From contig CAWERW010000001.1 of assembly GCA_963811595.1 (NCBI GenBank), forward strand, positions 1 through 64,000: DNA of 64,000 nt. Reading direction: 5' to 3'. Source of the DNA: DASQFQ01 sp963811595. GTDB taxonomy: Bacteria; Actinomycetota; Thermoleophilia; Solirubrobacterales; Solirubrobacteraceae. The first letter of the stretch is position 1. Each line of letters opens with the position of its first letter. Below are positions 41,773 to 50,956 of the stretch, piece by piece. The notes below the pieces were generated by a model, which was given only the letters and a program-made list of their open reading frames with translations, was not told the origin of the DNA and ran no database searches. The translations under genes were made by a program, and so were the position numbers.

Positions 41773-42261
41773 TCAAGCCATGTAGTAGAGGAGCTCGCCG
41801 TCCTCGCCGATGCGCTCCATCCCGGCGCGCTCCATCACCTTCTGCGAGGCGACGTTCGTCTTCGTGGTGTCGGCCATCACGCAGGTCAGCCCGTCCTGCC
41901 CGCGCGCCCACTGCAGCAGCGCGCGCAGCGCCTCGGTGGCGTAGCCGTGGCCGCGCGCGGACTCGGCGAGGCCGTAGCCGACGCGGACCGCGCCGGTGTC
42001 GTCGGGCGGGCCCTGGAAGCCGGCGGCGCCGATCACGGCGCCGTCCGCGCGGCGGATGATCTCGTAGGTCCCGTAGGCGCCGAGGTCACGGCCGTGCTGG
42101 GCGGCCGTCATCACGAAGCCGGCCGCCATCAGCGCGCCGTCGTCGGGGTAGCCGGGCGCCCACGGGCGGTCGGCGCCGCCGCGGCCGTCGACCAGAGCGA
42201 CGGCTTCCTCCACCCCGAGTTGCACCATCAGAAGCCGGCGCGTGACGATGTGGTTGGCCAC
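41773..42261 (-). CDS. GNAT-family N-acetyltransferase
   Basis: A 162-aa acetyltransferase of the RimJ/RimL-like type. The acetyl-CoA pyrophosphate loop is in ESARGHGYATEAL, followed by VMADTTKTNVASQKVMERAGM. Such enzymes acetylate protein N-termini or small amines; the substrate is not evident. The gene lies 37 nt upstream of the sigma factor on the same strand and may or may not be co-transcribed. Confidence 0.88.
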   Translation of the reverse strand: MANHIVTRRLLMVQLGVEEAVALVDGRGGADRPWAPGYPDDGALMAAGFVMTAAQHGRDLGAYGTYEIIRRADGAVIGAAGFQGPPDDTGAVRVGYGLAESARGHGYATEALRALLQWARGQDGLTCVMADTTKTNVASQKVMERAGMERIGEDGELLYYMA

Positions 42262-42313
42262 CGCCCGACACTACCCACTCCGAGGGCCGGAAATGAAGGG
42301 TTTCGACGCGAAG

Positions 42314-42949
42314 TCAGCGGCGCCCGGAGGTGGCTGCCTGCGCGCGCGCCTCGGCCTGCTTGGCCCGCGCGCGCTTCTGGCGCCGTCGCCCGACGAAGAA
42401 CAGCACGCCGAGCGCCACGCACACCAGCAGGAAGCCCCAGAAGATCGACACGCCGGCGTCGATGCCGCCGAACGGCAGCGAGACGAGCTGCACGATGCCC
42501 CAGCCGAGGGCGAGCAGCACGATGACGAGCAGGATGATGATGAGGATCCCGCGGATCCGCAGCCAGATCGGCGCGCCCGGGGGCGGCGCGATCAGGCCCA
42601 TGGCGCGCAGCGCCAGCAGCTGGCGGTTGGTCGGCGGCGTCTGGCCGAGCTTCTCGGCCGCGACCTTGAGGTCGCCGGCGCGCCGCTCGGCGAGCGCCAG
42701 CGACGCCTCCGCCATCCGCCGCAGCTGCAGCCGCTCCTGCGGGCGGGCGGCCGCGATCGCGGCGCGGAAGTGCTCGCGCGAGCGCTTGGCGTCCATCCGC
42801 TCGGCGGCGCGCGCCCCGAGGATCGCCTGCGCGGCCGCGCGGAAGCGCGTCTCGGCCTCGAGCTCCTCGTCCGAGCGCCCCTCGAGCTTCTGCATCGCGG
42901 CGAGCGCCGACTTGTTCTCCATCTTGATCTGGCGCTGCTTGGGCGGCAT
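42314..42949 (-). CDS. Hypothetical membrane protein with charged helical N-terminus
   Basis: A 211-aa protein. Residues 1-125 are helical and highly charged (EELEAETRFRAAAQAIL, AKRSREHFRAAIAAARP), perhaps a coiled-coil or TPR-like arm in the cytoplasm. Two transmembrane helices follow (ILIIILLVIVLLALGWGIVQLV and FWGFLLVCVALGVLFFV), and the C-terminus is basic. I do not recognise the family. It lies 13 nt after the enolase-like gene, so the two probably share a message. Confidence 0.65.
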   Translation of the reverse strand: MPPKQRQIKMENKSALAAMQKLEGRSDEELEAETRFRAAAQAILGARAAERMDAKRSREHFRAAIAAARPQERLQLRRMAEASLALAERRAGDLKVAAEKLGQTPPTNRQLLALRAMGLIAPPPGAPIWLRIRGILIIILLVIVLLALGWGIVQLVSLPFGGIDAGVSIFWGFLLVCVALGVLFFVGRRRQKRARAKQAEARAQAATSGRR

Positions 42950-42962
42950 CGTGCGCTCGATT

Positions 42963-44021
42963 CTATGGCCGCCGGCGCATGCCGGTCGGCTCGGGTCGGG
43001 GGTCGAGGGGGCTGGGCTCGAGGTCGCGGAGGAACTCGGCCCAGTCGTACCCGGGCGGCGCGATGTCGTTGACGCCGTCGGGATGGAAGAGCCCGGCGAG
43101 GAGCTGGATCTGGCCGCGGCCGACGCCGAGCTCGATCTGGCCGCCCCCGTACATCTCGATCCCGCGGGCGTCGCAGTGGTCGTAGCCGGCGAACAGCCCC
43201 TCGACGGAGCCGAAGCGCGACGGCTTGACGTTGACCGTCCTGGGCGGGAACGCGAGCGCCTCGATGTCGGCGACCGAGTGGATCGGGGCGTCCCAGGTGA
43301 TGCGGTCGCGGTGCGGCTCGAGCGCGGCGGCGGCCTCGGGCACCGTCAGGTCGGGGTCCTCCAGCCACGCCTCGGGGAACGCCTCCGCGATCCGGCGGTA
43401 GAACGCCGGGTCGGTGTCGACGTCGACCGCCGTGCCCTTGTAGGCGCCCTTGAAGTCGATCGAGGCGATCGCGCCGGTGGCGACGAGCTGCTCGATCAGC
43501 TCGCCGGACCAGTCGGGCGTGCCGTCGAGCTTGAAGCGCAGCCACGGATAGACCTCGAGCCGGTCGGCCACCGGCTTGAAGCTCGGCGGATTCCCGAGCC
43601 GCATCGAGACCACGAACGTCACCGGGCGCGCCTCGCGGCCCAGGACCTCGCCGAGCGAGCGGCCGGCCTGGCGCAGCGCGAGGTCGAGCGCGGCGCTCTC
43701 GATGCCCCAGCGGCGGTACAGCCGGTAGGCGGGTTGCTGCGGCTCGCCGGCCGGGAAGAGGTCGAGCTCGCCGACGTGGCGGGCGAAGCTGTCGAAGGTC
43801 CACTCGCCCGCCAGCGGGAGCGTCGGCCCGCGTTCCTGCTGCTCGCCGTGCTCGTCGGGGTCGTAGGTGACGTCCTCGCCGAGGCCCTCCTCGCCGCGGC
43901 CGCGGAGGTGGAACGTCGTGGTGCGGCGCGTGAACCCGGGCCCGACCTCGCGTTCGCGGCCCTCGAGCTCGTGGTCCTCGATGGTCAGGGGGAGCTCGGC
44001 GACGCGTTCGTACGTGGACAT
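42963..44021 (-). CDS. Enolase-superfamily (mandelate racemase/MLE-like) enzyme
   Basis: A 352-aa protein with an enolase-type capping domain (GPGFTRRTTTFHLRG near the start) and a barrel with the expected strand ends: RFKLD, SIDFKG, LEDP, TWDAP and VNVKPSRFG. The acidic residues would bind Mg2+ and the Lys residues act as base. These enzymes abstract a proton next to a carboxylate. It is divergent from the DUF2298 gene by 33 nt. The ATG at 44021 is preceded by GGTCAGGT. Confidence 0.8.
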   Translation of the reverse strand: MSTYERVAELPLTIEDHELEGREREVGPGFTRRTTTFHLRGRGEEGLGEDVTYDPDEHGEQQERGPTLPLAGEWTFDSFARHVGELDLFPAGEPQQPAYRLYRRWGIESAALDLALRQAGRSLGEVLGREARPVTFVVSMRLGNPPSFKPVADRLEVYPWLRFKLDGTPDWSGELIEQLVATGAIASIDFKGAYKGTAVDVDTDPAFYRRIAEAFPEAWLEDPDLTVPEAAAALEPHRDRITWDAPIHSVADIEALAFPPRTVNVKPSRFGSVEGLFAGYDHCDARGIEMYGGGQIELGVGRGQIQLLAGLFHPDGVNDIAPPGYDWAEFLRDLEPSPLDPRPEPTGMRRRP

Positions 44022-44054
44022 GACCTGACCCGACATTAGTGTCTGGCGCAAGCG

Positions 44055-46172
44055 ATGACCGCCGCGCTGCGCTTCTTCGTGCTGATCGAGGTACTGGGGC
44101 TGGCGGCGACGCCGCTGGCGGCGGTCGTCTTCGCGCGCATCCCCGGGCGCGGGGTGGCGTTCGCCAAGCCGCTCGGGCTGCTGCTGGCGACGTGGCTCGT
44201 GTGGATGGTCGGCTCGCTCGGGCTGGTCGCGCAGGGGACGCCGCTGTGGATCGCGGCGGTGCTGGCGGTGGCCGCGGCGGGCGGGCTGGTGTGGTGGCGC
44301 CGGCGGCCGGAGATCCCGCGCGGCGTGCTGCTGTGGTCGGAAGGGCTCGCGCTCGCCGCGTTCGCCGGCATGGCGCTGCTCGTCGCCTACTCGCCCGACG
44401 TGTGGCAGACCGAGAAGCCGATGGACATGGCGTTCCTCAACGCCGCCGGCGACGCGCGCCACTTCCCGCCCGACGACCCGTGGATGGCGGGCGAGGACCT
44501 CAACTACTACTACTTCGGCCACCTGATGGCGGCGGGGCTCGTGCGGCTCTCCGGCGTCGCGCCCGACGTCGGCTACAACCTCTCCGTCGCGGCCTACTTC
44601 GCCTACTCGGTGGTGGCGGCGTTCGGGCTCGCCTACGCGCTCGGGGAGCGGCTCGCGACGGGCCTGTGGGGCGTGGCGCTGTGCATCGTGGCCGGCACGG
44701 TCGGCTCGGGGCTCGAGCTCGGATCCGGCCCCAACCCACCCGGACCCCTGCGCACCTACGACTGGTTCGGCGCGTCGCGGGTGATCGAGGGCACGATCAA
44801 CGAGTTCCCGGCGTTCTCGTTCACGCTCGCCGACCTGCACGGGCACGCGATGGCGATCCCGTTCTCGCTGCTCGCGCTCGCGTTCGGGCTGCAGCTCGCG
44901 CTCGCCGGGCCGGCCCCGCCGCCGCGCGGGCCGGCCGCGCTCGAGCTCGGGGTGGCCGCGATCGCGATCGGCACGCTGTACGCGATCAACGCCTGGTCGT
45001 TCCCGGTCGTCGCCGGGCTCGTGCTGCTCGGCGGCGCGGTGCGGGCGGGGGAGCCGGGGAGCCTGCGCGAGCGCGGGCGCGCGCTGGTGTGGGCGCTGGC
45101 GGCGCTGCTGCTCGCGGTGATCGCGGTGCTGCCGTTCCTGATCTCCTACGACGCGGCGGCGGACGGCTTCGCGAGCGTCAAGGAGCGCGCGTCGTTCTCG
45201 AGCTGGGCGGGCGACCACTTCAAGCTCTACGGCCTGTTCGCCTACCTCGTCTTCAGCGCCTACCTCGTCAAGCTCGCGCGCTCGCGCCACCCGTGGCGCA
45301 CGGCGGGCTGGCTCGGGGCGCTCGCGCTGTTCGCGGGCTCGCTGCTGGCCACCGCCGACCTCGCCGCGGTCGCGGGGCTCGCCGTGCTCGGCTGGGTCGC
45401 GGCGCACGCGGCGTTCCTGTCACGCTCGCCGGTGGTCGAGCGCTACACCTGGGTGCTGATCGGCGGGGGGCTGCTGTGCCTGCTGATCCCGGAGCTGATC
45501 TACGTCCGCGACTCGTTCGACGGCAGCGATCTCTACCGCATGAACACGGTCTTCAAGCTCGGCTTCCAGGCCTGGCTGCTGCTGTCGATCGCGGGCTCGG
45601 TGGCGATCGTGTGGAGCTGGGGCTGGCTGGGCCGCCGCGGGCGGATCGTGCAGCTCGCCTGGGGCTTGCCGCTGCTCGCCCTGCTCGCGCTGGCCGCGGT
45701 CTATCCGGTGGCGGGGACCTACGCGCGCAAGGACGGGTTCTCGGACTCGCCGCGCCTCGGCGGCCTGCGCTGGCTCGAGGTCTCGGCGCCCGGCGACCCG
45801 GGGGCGATCGAGTGGCTGAACGAGAACGCGCCGAGCGGCTCGGTCGTGCTCGAGGCGGTCGGCGACGACTACTCCGCGTTCGGCCACGCGCGGATCTCGA
45901 CCTTCACCGGGCTCCCGACGCTCATGGGCTGGCCCGGCCACGAGCTGCAGTGGGGCCACGACCCCGGCCAGCGGCGCCGCGAGGTGCAGGAGCTCTACCG
46001 GGGGACCGACGCGGCGGCGGCCCGCGAGCTGCTCGACCGCTACGGCGTCCGCTACGTGGTCGTCGGCCCGCTCGAGCGCGCGGACTACGGCGACGCGGGC
46101 GCCGCGAAGTGGGACGAGCTGGGCGAGCGCGTGTACGACGAGGCCGGCACGATCATCTGGGAGCTGCGGTGA
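44055..46172 (+). CDS. DUF2298 multi-pass membrane protein
   Basis: A 705-aa integral membrane protein with about 14 hydrophobic helices. The hallmark is DLNYYYFGHLMAAGL, with DMAFLNA and NEFPAFSFTLADLHGH in outside loops containing acidic and His residues, as in DUF2298 (YYY) proteins. They are thought to be GT-C-like glycosyltransferases acting on lipid-linked sugars. The C-terminal soluble part includes IEWLNENAP and RYGVRYVVVGPLE. The stop overlaps the next gene as GTGA; nearby GT39- and flippase-like genes support an envelope glycosylation role. Confidence 0.85.
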   Translation: MTAALRFFVLIEVLGLAATPLAAVVFARIPGRGVAFAKPLGLLLATWLVWMVGSLGLVAQGTPLWIAAVLAVAAAGGLVWWRRRPEIPRGVLLWSEGLALAAFAGMALLVAYSPDVWQTEKPMDMAFLNAAGDARHFPPDDPWMAGEDLNYYYFGHLMAAGLVRLSGVAPDVGYNLSVAAYFAYSVVAAFGLAYALGERLATGLWGVALCIVAGTVGSGLELGSGPNPPGPLRTYDWFGASRVIEGTINEFPAFSFTLADLHGHAMAIPFSLLALAFGLQLALAGPAPPPRGPAALELGVAAIAIGTLYAINAWSFPVVAGLVLLGGAVRAGEPGSLRERGRALVWALAALLLAVIAVLPFLISYDAAADGFASVKERASFSSWAGDHFKLYGLFAYLVFSAYLVKLARSRHPWRTAGWLGALALFAGSLLATADLAAVAGLAVLGWVAAHAAFLSRSPVVERYTWVLIGGGLLCLLIPELIYVRDSFDGSDLYRMNTVFKLGFQAWLLLSIAGSVAIVWSWGWLGRRGRIVQLAWGLPLLALLALAAVYPVAGTYARKDGFSDSPRLGGLRWLEVSAPGDPGAIEWLNENAPSGSVVLEAVGDDYSAFGHARISTFTGLPTLMGWPGHELQWGHDPGQRRREVQELYRGTDAAAARELLDRYGVRYVVVGPLERADYGDAGAAKWDELGERVYDEAGTIIWELR

Positions 46173-46699
46173 TCGTCCTCGGCGACCCGCCCGAGGCCTG
46201 GGAGCGGCTCGGGTTCGCGGTCGAGGACGGGATCGTCGCGCTGGGCCAGGAGCGGGTGCACCTGACGGGCCGGGGCGGCGGCATCCTGGAGGTACGGGCG
46301 CCCGGAGTGGGGACGGGCGGCGTGGACGGGCTGGCGCTGCGCGCGGAAGAGCGCGCCGCCGCCGCGGACGCCGAGCACCCCAACGGCGCGACCGTTGTCG
46401 ATCACGTCGTGGTGCTCACCGGCTCGCTCGACCGCACCGTCGGCGCGCTGCAGGCGGCCGGGCTCGACCTGCGGCGGACGGCCGGGACGATGGCGTTCCT
46501 GCGGCTCGGCTCGTACATCCTCGAGGTCGTCGAGCGCGGCGGGGATCCCGCGCGCTTCTGGGGGCTCGTGGTCGCCGTGCCGGACCCCGGCGCCGTCCCG
46601 GGCGTAGGGCCCGTCAAGGACGCGGTTCAGCCCGGGCGGCGCATCGCGACCGTCAAGGGCCTCGGCACCGAGCTCGCGTTCATGTCGTTGCGGACGTAG
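46169..46699 (+). CDS. VOC-like protein coupled to the DUF2298 gene
   Basis: A 176-aa protein with glyoxalase/VOC-like repeats: DHVVVLTGSLDRTVGALQAAGLDLRR, MAFLRLGSYILEVVE and WGLVVAVPDP. The GTG start overlaps the DUF2298 stop as GTGA. Metal ligands are not obvious, so it may be a non-catalytic ligand-binding member. Its 3' end overlaps the convergent GT39-like gene by 73 nt, the longest such overlap in the window. Confidence 0.75.
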   Translation: MIVLGDPPEAWERLGFAVEDGIVALGQERVHLTGRGGGILEVRAPGVGTGGVDGLALRAEERAAAADAEHPNGATVVDHVVVLTGSLDRTVGALQAAGLDLRRTAGTMAFLRLGSYILEVVERGGDPARFWGLVVAVPDPGAVPGVGPVKDAVQPGRRIATVKGLGTELAFMSLRT

Positions 46700-48204
46700 A
46701 GGTACTCGGGCATCCCGCCGGTCGCGTTCCACGGTTTGCGCTTGCCGAACCAGCGCAGCCAGTTGCCCACCGACTGCTCGTCGTATTCGCGCACCCACCA
46801 GACCCGGAACGGGAAGCGCCGGCCCGTGTAGCCCGTGAGCTGCGGCGACAGCCGCTGCTGGCTGCGCTCGGTCATCACCAGCACGTCGGAGTCCGGCGGC
46901 GCCTCGACCGTGTTGAGGTCGAGGAAGCCCGCGTTGAGGTCGCGGAAGTACCACGCCCACGGGAACGTCGCGCCCTCGGCGGAGTCGACCGTGATCGAGA
47001 GGTCGGGGTCCTTGCGCGCCATCGCCGCGACCTCGTCGGCGACGCGCTTGACCTCCTCCGAGGACTGCGTCGAGACGAGGAACTCGCGCGGGTCCGCGCG
47101 GTGCTCGGCGTTCGCCAGCCACGAGGAGTAGGGCAGGTAGAGCGCGACGATCGCGGCCACGATGAGCCCGATCCGCCCGGGCGCGCTGCGGCGGTTCTCC
47201 CACATCCACTGCACCCCGATCCCGGCCAGCAGGAGCAGCGGCAGCAGCGGGTGCAGCACGAGCCAGGCGAACTTCTCGCCCGCCCACGAGTAGATCGCCA
47301 GCGACAGCGCGAACGCCCACACCAGGAACGCGCGCAGCACGGTCGGCTGGCGGAACGCGAGCACGGTCCCGACGCCGGCGAGCAGGAGCACCGGCCACTC
47401 GTGCGCGAACAGCACGACGACGTAGAAGTAGGGCTTCTCGCCGCCGCGCCCGACCTCGTGTTGGCCGAGCCAGTAGTTGAGGCTCTCGTAGAGCCCGTCC
47501 CACAGGCCGGCGGGGTTGGTGAGGAAGACGGTGAACAGCAGCGTGAACGTCGCCGCGAACGCCGCCAGCGCCCACACCCACGCCTCCCAGCCGACCGACT
47601 TGAGCTTCGCGGCCGTCTCGCCGCCACGGCCCTCGCGCAGCAGCAGCCCGGCGAAGAACGTGAACGCGACGAAGCCGGTGATGTACATCGTCTCCTTGGT
47701 CGCGAAGCCGAGCGCGATCAGCGCGCCGACGGCCGCCGGGTGCCAGCGCCTGGGCTCGTCGAGGAAGCGGAAGACGACGACGAACAGCGCGAGCGAGATC
47801 GCCGCGAAGTAGATGTCCTCCCGCGCGAAGCGCGAGAAGTAGAGGTAGGAGGGCCCGAACGCGAGCAGCACCGCCGTCGTGAAGGCCGCCACGCGCCCCA
47901 GCTGGCGGCGCAGGAAGTAGGGCATCGCGACCATCGCCGTGCCCATCAGCGCCGGGGCGAGCCGCGCCGTGAAGTCGGAGTCGCCGAACAGCGCGTACAT
48001 GGTCGCCGTCAGGTAGAAGCGCAGCGGCCCGTGCAGCAGCGGGTTGTAGGCGTAGTCGCCCTTCGTGAAGAGGATCCAGGAGAAGTACGCGTCCTGGCTC
48101 TCGTCGTGGTGGAACGGGCGGTCGCCGAGGTCGTAGAGCCGCAGCCCGAGCGCCACCGCGACGAGCGCGGCGTAGGCGATGAGCTCCTTGCTCGGGCGCT
48201 TCAC
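46627..48204 (-). CDS. Family 39-like glycosyltransferase, multi-pass membrane protein
   Basis: A 525-aa GT-C protein with a cytosolic start, the first-loop acidic pair RPFHHDESQDAYFSW, and about ten helices, resembling protein O-mannosyltransferase-like (TIGR03663-type) proteins. A Trp-rich soluble C-terminus (WNATGGMPEYLYVRND) follows. It would move a sugar from a lipid carrier to an acceptor on the outside. The GTG at 48204 overlaps the stop of the flippase-like gene as GTGA. Confidence 0.82.
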   Translation of the reverse strand: MKRPSKELIAYAALVAVALGLRLYDLGDRPFHHDESQDAYFSWILFTKGDYAYNPLLHGPLRFYLTATMYALFGDSDFTARLAPALMGTAMVAMPYFLRRQLGRVAAFTTAVLLAFGPSYLYFSRFAREDIYFAAISLALFVVVFRFLDEPRRWHPAAVGALIALGFATKETMYITGFVAFTFFAGLLLREGRGGETAAKLKSVGWEAWVWALAAFAATFTLLFTVFLTNPAGLWDGLYESLNYWLGQHEVGRGGEKPYFYVVVLFAHEWPVLLLAGVGTVLAFRQPTVLRAFLVWAFALSLAIYSWAGEKFAWLVLHPLLPLLLLAGIGVQWMWENRRSAPGRIGLIVAAIVALYLPYSSWLANAEHRADPREFLVSTQSSEEVKRVADEVAAMARKDPDLSITVDSAEGATFPWAWYFRDLNAGFLDLNTVEAPPDSDVLVMTERSQQRLSPQLTGYTGRRFPFRVWWVREYDEQSVGNWLRWFGKRKPWNATGGMPEYLYVRNDMNASSVPRPLTVAMRRPG

Positions 48205-49157
48205 GGACGCGCCGCCCGCAGGCGTCCGATGCCCCCGTAGCGCGTGGCCAGCAGCACGAAGCCGACCAGCGTGATCGGGACGAGCAGCGCGAAGCGCAGC
48301 ATCAGCAGGTAGGAGACGGCGGTCGCCCCGCTGCCCCCGATCGCCTTGATCCCGATCGCCGTCGCCGCATCCTGGGTGCCTGCGTAGCCGGGGCCCGACG
48401 GGATCAGCGCGAACACGCTCGCGAGCGCCACGAGGTAGAGCCCCTCGAGGAAGCTCATCGCGAAGCCGACCGAGTAGCCGACCGCGATCCACGCGCACGA
48501 CTCGATCAGCCAGATCCCGAACGTCATCGCCACCAGCAGCGCGCCGTGGCGGCTCAGCAGCCGCAGCGTGGAGGAGAGCATCGGCGCGACGAAGTCATGG
48601 ATCCGCTGGTTGCGGCGCACGAGCACGATCGCCACCGCCGCGCCCGCGATCACGACGGCGGTGGTCAGCACGATCCACTCGACCGAGCCGGCCCCGACCT
48701 CGCCGAGGATCGCGTAGCCGACGACGAGGAAGAGCACGAGGATGACCGCGACGTCGAGCAGCCGCTCAGCGACGATCGTGCCGAGCACCGTGCGCTTCGA
48801 CGCCTCCGCGCGCGGCGCCATCAGCACCACGCGAGCGGCGTCGCCGGCGCGCGCGGGCAGCACGTTGTTGACCGCATAGCCGATCGTGGTGAGCGAGTAG
48901 GAGTCCACCCGCGCGGGATGCGCGCCGTCGTCGACCAGCAGCCGGTGCCAGCGCTCAGAGCGCACGAGCGTGTTGACGCCGTAGAGCACGATCGCGCCGA
49001 TCAGCGCGCCGATCTCGCCGGCGGTGTGCGGCAGCGTCGGCGGGTCCTGCCGCAGCGCCCACCAGATCACGCCCGCCAGCGCCGCCGCCGAGATGACGAG
49101 GCCCAGCACGGAACCGAGCCCGCGCAGCGGGCGTGTCTCGGATGGCGTCGCCGTCAT
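48201..49157 (-). CDS. Lysylphosphatidylglycerol synthase-type membrane domain protein
   Basis: A 318-aa integral membrane protein of the MprF flippase domain/UPF0104 family with about eight helices. Typical segments are NNVLPARAGDAARVVLM, VAERLLDVAVILVLF and IPSGPGYAGTQDA. It lacks the aminoacyl-transfer domain, so it probably flips a lipid-linked compound. The ATG overlaps the stop of the VOC gene upstream, and the GT39-like gene is coupled downstream, giving a VOC-flippase-glycosyltransferase operon. Confidence 0.88.
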   Translation of the reverse strand: MTATPSETRPLRGLGSVLGLVISAAALAGVIWWALRQDPPTLPHTAGEIGALIGAIVLYGVNTLVRSERWHRLLVDDGAHPARVDSYSLTTIGYAVNNVLPARAGDAARVVLMAPRAEASKRTVLGTIVAERLLDVAVILVLFLVVGYAILGEVGAGSVEWIVLTTAVVIAGAAVAIVLVRRNQRIHDFVAPMLSSTLRLLSRHGALLVAMTFGIWLIESCAWIAVGYSVGFAMSFLEGLYLVALASVFALIPSGPGYAGTQDAATAIGIKAIGGSGATAVSYLLMLRFALLVPITLVGFVLLATRYGGIGRLRAARP

Positions 49158-49567
49158 TCCCCGCTGATTGTGGCGAGGTGCCCGGAGACGTCCCACGTCC
49201 ACAGCTCGACGACGTGGCCGTCGGGATCCGTGAGGTAGGCGGCGCGGCCGTGGGTCGTGCCGAACGAGATCTCCTCGACCTCCGCGCCGTCCGCGCGCAG
49301 CCGCGCCACGACGCCGTCGTAGTCGGCCTCGGCGATGTGCATCGCGAAGTGCACGTGCGCGCCGCCCTGGCCGCCCGCGAGCCCGATCTGCGGCCGCCAC
49401 AGCCCGATCCGGGTGCGGTCGCCGGCCATCACCCAGATCGCCTCGCGCTCGGGCCAGCGCGCGACGACCGGGAGCCCGAGCAGGCCGGCGTAGAACGCCT
49501 CGGACGCCTCGAGGTCCTGGACCTCGAGCACGAGCTCGGAGACACCCGTCACTGGCAGCCGCGGCAC
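49154..49567 (-). CDS. VOC family protein
   Basis: A 137-aa single-domain glyoxalase/dioxygenase-like protein: VSELVLEVQDLEASEAFYAGLLGLPVV, HVHFAMHI and AAYLTDPDGHVVELWTW, with His and Glu as possible metal ligands. The start is uncertain: GTG at 49567 (chosen) or GTG at 49552. It is divergent from the P450 gene by 18 nt and coupled to the flippase-like gene by ATGA. The substrate is unknown. Confidence 0.82.
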   Translation of the reverse strand: MPRLPVTGVSELVLEVQDLEASEAFYAGLLGLPVVARWPEREAIWVMAGDRTRIGLWRPQIGLAGGQGGAHVHFAMHIAEADYDGVVARLRADGAEVEEISFGTTHGRAAYLTDPDGHVVELWTWDVSGHLATISGE

Positions 49568-49573
49568 GCGATG

Positions 49574-49579
49574 TAGGTT
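49574..49579 (+). promoter_or_regulatory. -10-like hexamer of the P450 gene
   Basis: TAGGTT lies 6 nt before the GTG at 49586. This TANNNT spacing is typical of actinobacterial leaderless messages. No ribosome-binding site is present. Confidence 0.4.
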
Positions 49580-49585
49580 GACAGC

Positions 49586-50911
49586 GTGGCCCTGACCGGA
49601 CCGGAGCCGATCAGCACGAACCCGCTGCGGCGCGTGGCCTTCGAGCTGCAGACGGAGCGCCGCGCCCGCGGCGGCTACCCGCCGGGCGACAACGTGCCGA
49701 GCGTCCGCCGGACGCACCGCATGATCGCCGACCCGCTGAGCCTGCTGCTCGAGGCCTACGAGCGCCACGGCCCGGTGTTCTCGCTCCGCATCCTCAACGC
49801 GCGCAACGTCTTCATGCTCGGGCCGGAGGCCAACCACTTCATGCTCGTCTCCCACGCCGACCACTTCCGCTGGCGCGACGGCGGCTTCGGCGACCTGATC
49901 CCGCTGCTCGGCGACGGCATGCTCACGATCGACGGCGACTTCCACAAGCAGTCGCGGCGGATCATGCTCCCGGCCTTCCACCACGAGCGCGTGGCGGCCG
50001 CGCTGACCACGATGGAGGAGGAGATCGAGCGTGCGCTCGAGCCGTGGCACGACGGCCTCGAGCTCGACCTCTACGCATGGGCGCGGGAGCTGGCGCTGCG
50101 GGTGGCGATGCGTGCCCTCTTCGGGTTCGACGCCGACTCGCGTGAGCCCGCACGCGAGTTCGAGCGCGCGCTCGGCTTCTACGGCCGCGAGTACTGGCTG
50201 CAGGTGCTGCGCGGCCCCGGCACGCCGTGGGCGGCGCTGACCGACGCCCGCCGCAAGCTCGACCGCCTGATCTACGCCGAGATCGCGCAGCGCCGGCGCA
50301 CGGGCCACCGCGGCGAACGACGTCCTGTCGCTGCTGCTCGACGCGCCGCTGTCAGCGACCGCCAGATGCGCGACCACGTGATGACGCTGCTGTTCGCCGG
50401 CCACGACACGACCACCGCCACCGTCGCGTTCCTGTTCTACGAGCTCGCCCGCCATCCGGAGATCGCCGACGCCGCCGCGGGCGACCCCGCGCTGCTCGAC
50501 CAGGCGCTCGACGAGACGCTGCGCCTCTACCCGCCGGCCTGGATCGGCCCGCGCCGCGCCGCCAGGGACTACGAGTTCGCCGGCCACCGCGTCGCCGAGG
50601 GCGCGCCGGTGAACTACTCGTCGTGGGCGTCGCACCGGCTGCCCGACGTGTGGGAGGCGCCGCACGAGTTCCGCCCCGAGCGCTTCGCCCCCGAGGCGCG
50701 CAAGCGCATCCCCAAGGGCGCCTACGTGCCGTTCGGCGGCGGCTCGCGGATCTGCCTCGGGATGCGCTTCGGCCAGCTCGAGATCAAGGCGATCGCGAAG
50801 GCGGTCAGCGAGCGCTTTCGCGTCGAGTTGCGCCCCGGCTACGAGCTGCGCATCCGCCAGACGCCGACGCTCGGGCCCGCGGGTGGACTTCCGGTGCGAA
50901 TCCGGGTGTAG
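49586..50911 (+). CDS. Cytochrome P450 (with a locally shifted reading frame)
   Basis: A 441-aa P450 monooxygenase. The I-helix oxygen-activation motif is LFAGHDTTT, the K-helix ExxR is in DETLRLYPP, and the haem loop is FGGGSRICLGMRFGQLE. About 13 codons before the I helix read GERRPVAAARRAAV in the open frame. Shifting by one base over 50316-50353 gives GDDVLSLLLDAPLS, the normal P450 sequence. So an insertion near 50316 and a deletion near 50351 compensate each other. It lies 45 nt upstream of coxS. The substrate is unknown; it resembles CYP families acting on lipids or terpenes. Confidence 0.88.
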   Translation: MALTGPEPISTNPLRRVAFELQTERRARGGYPPGDNVPSVRRTHRMIADPLSLLLEAYERHGPVFSLRILNARNVFMLGPEANHFMLVSHADHFRWRDGGFGDLIPLLGDGMLTIDGDFHKQSRRIMLPAFHHERVAAALTTMEEEIERALEPWHDGLELDLYAWARELALRVAMRALFGFDADSREPAREFERALGFYGREYWLQVLRGPGTPWAALTDARRKLDRLIYAEIAQRRRTGHRGERRPVAAARRAAVSDRQMRDHVMTLLFAGHDTTTATVAFLFYELARHPEIADAAAGDPALLDQALDETLRLYPPAWIGPRRAARDYEFAGHRVAEGAPVNYSSWASHRLPDVWEAPHEFRPERFAPEARKRIPKGAYVPFGGGSRICLGMRFGQLEIKAIAKAVSERFRVELRPGYELRIRQTPTLGPAGGLPVRIRV

Positions 50912-50956
50912 GTTTCCTCCCGAGGAGTCGTATCCCGAGGGTGAAGGAGGACCTAG

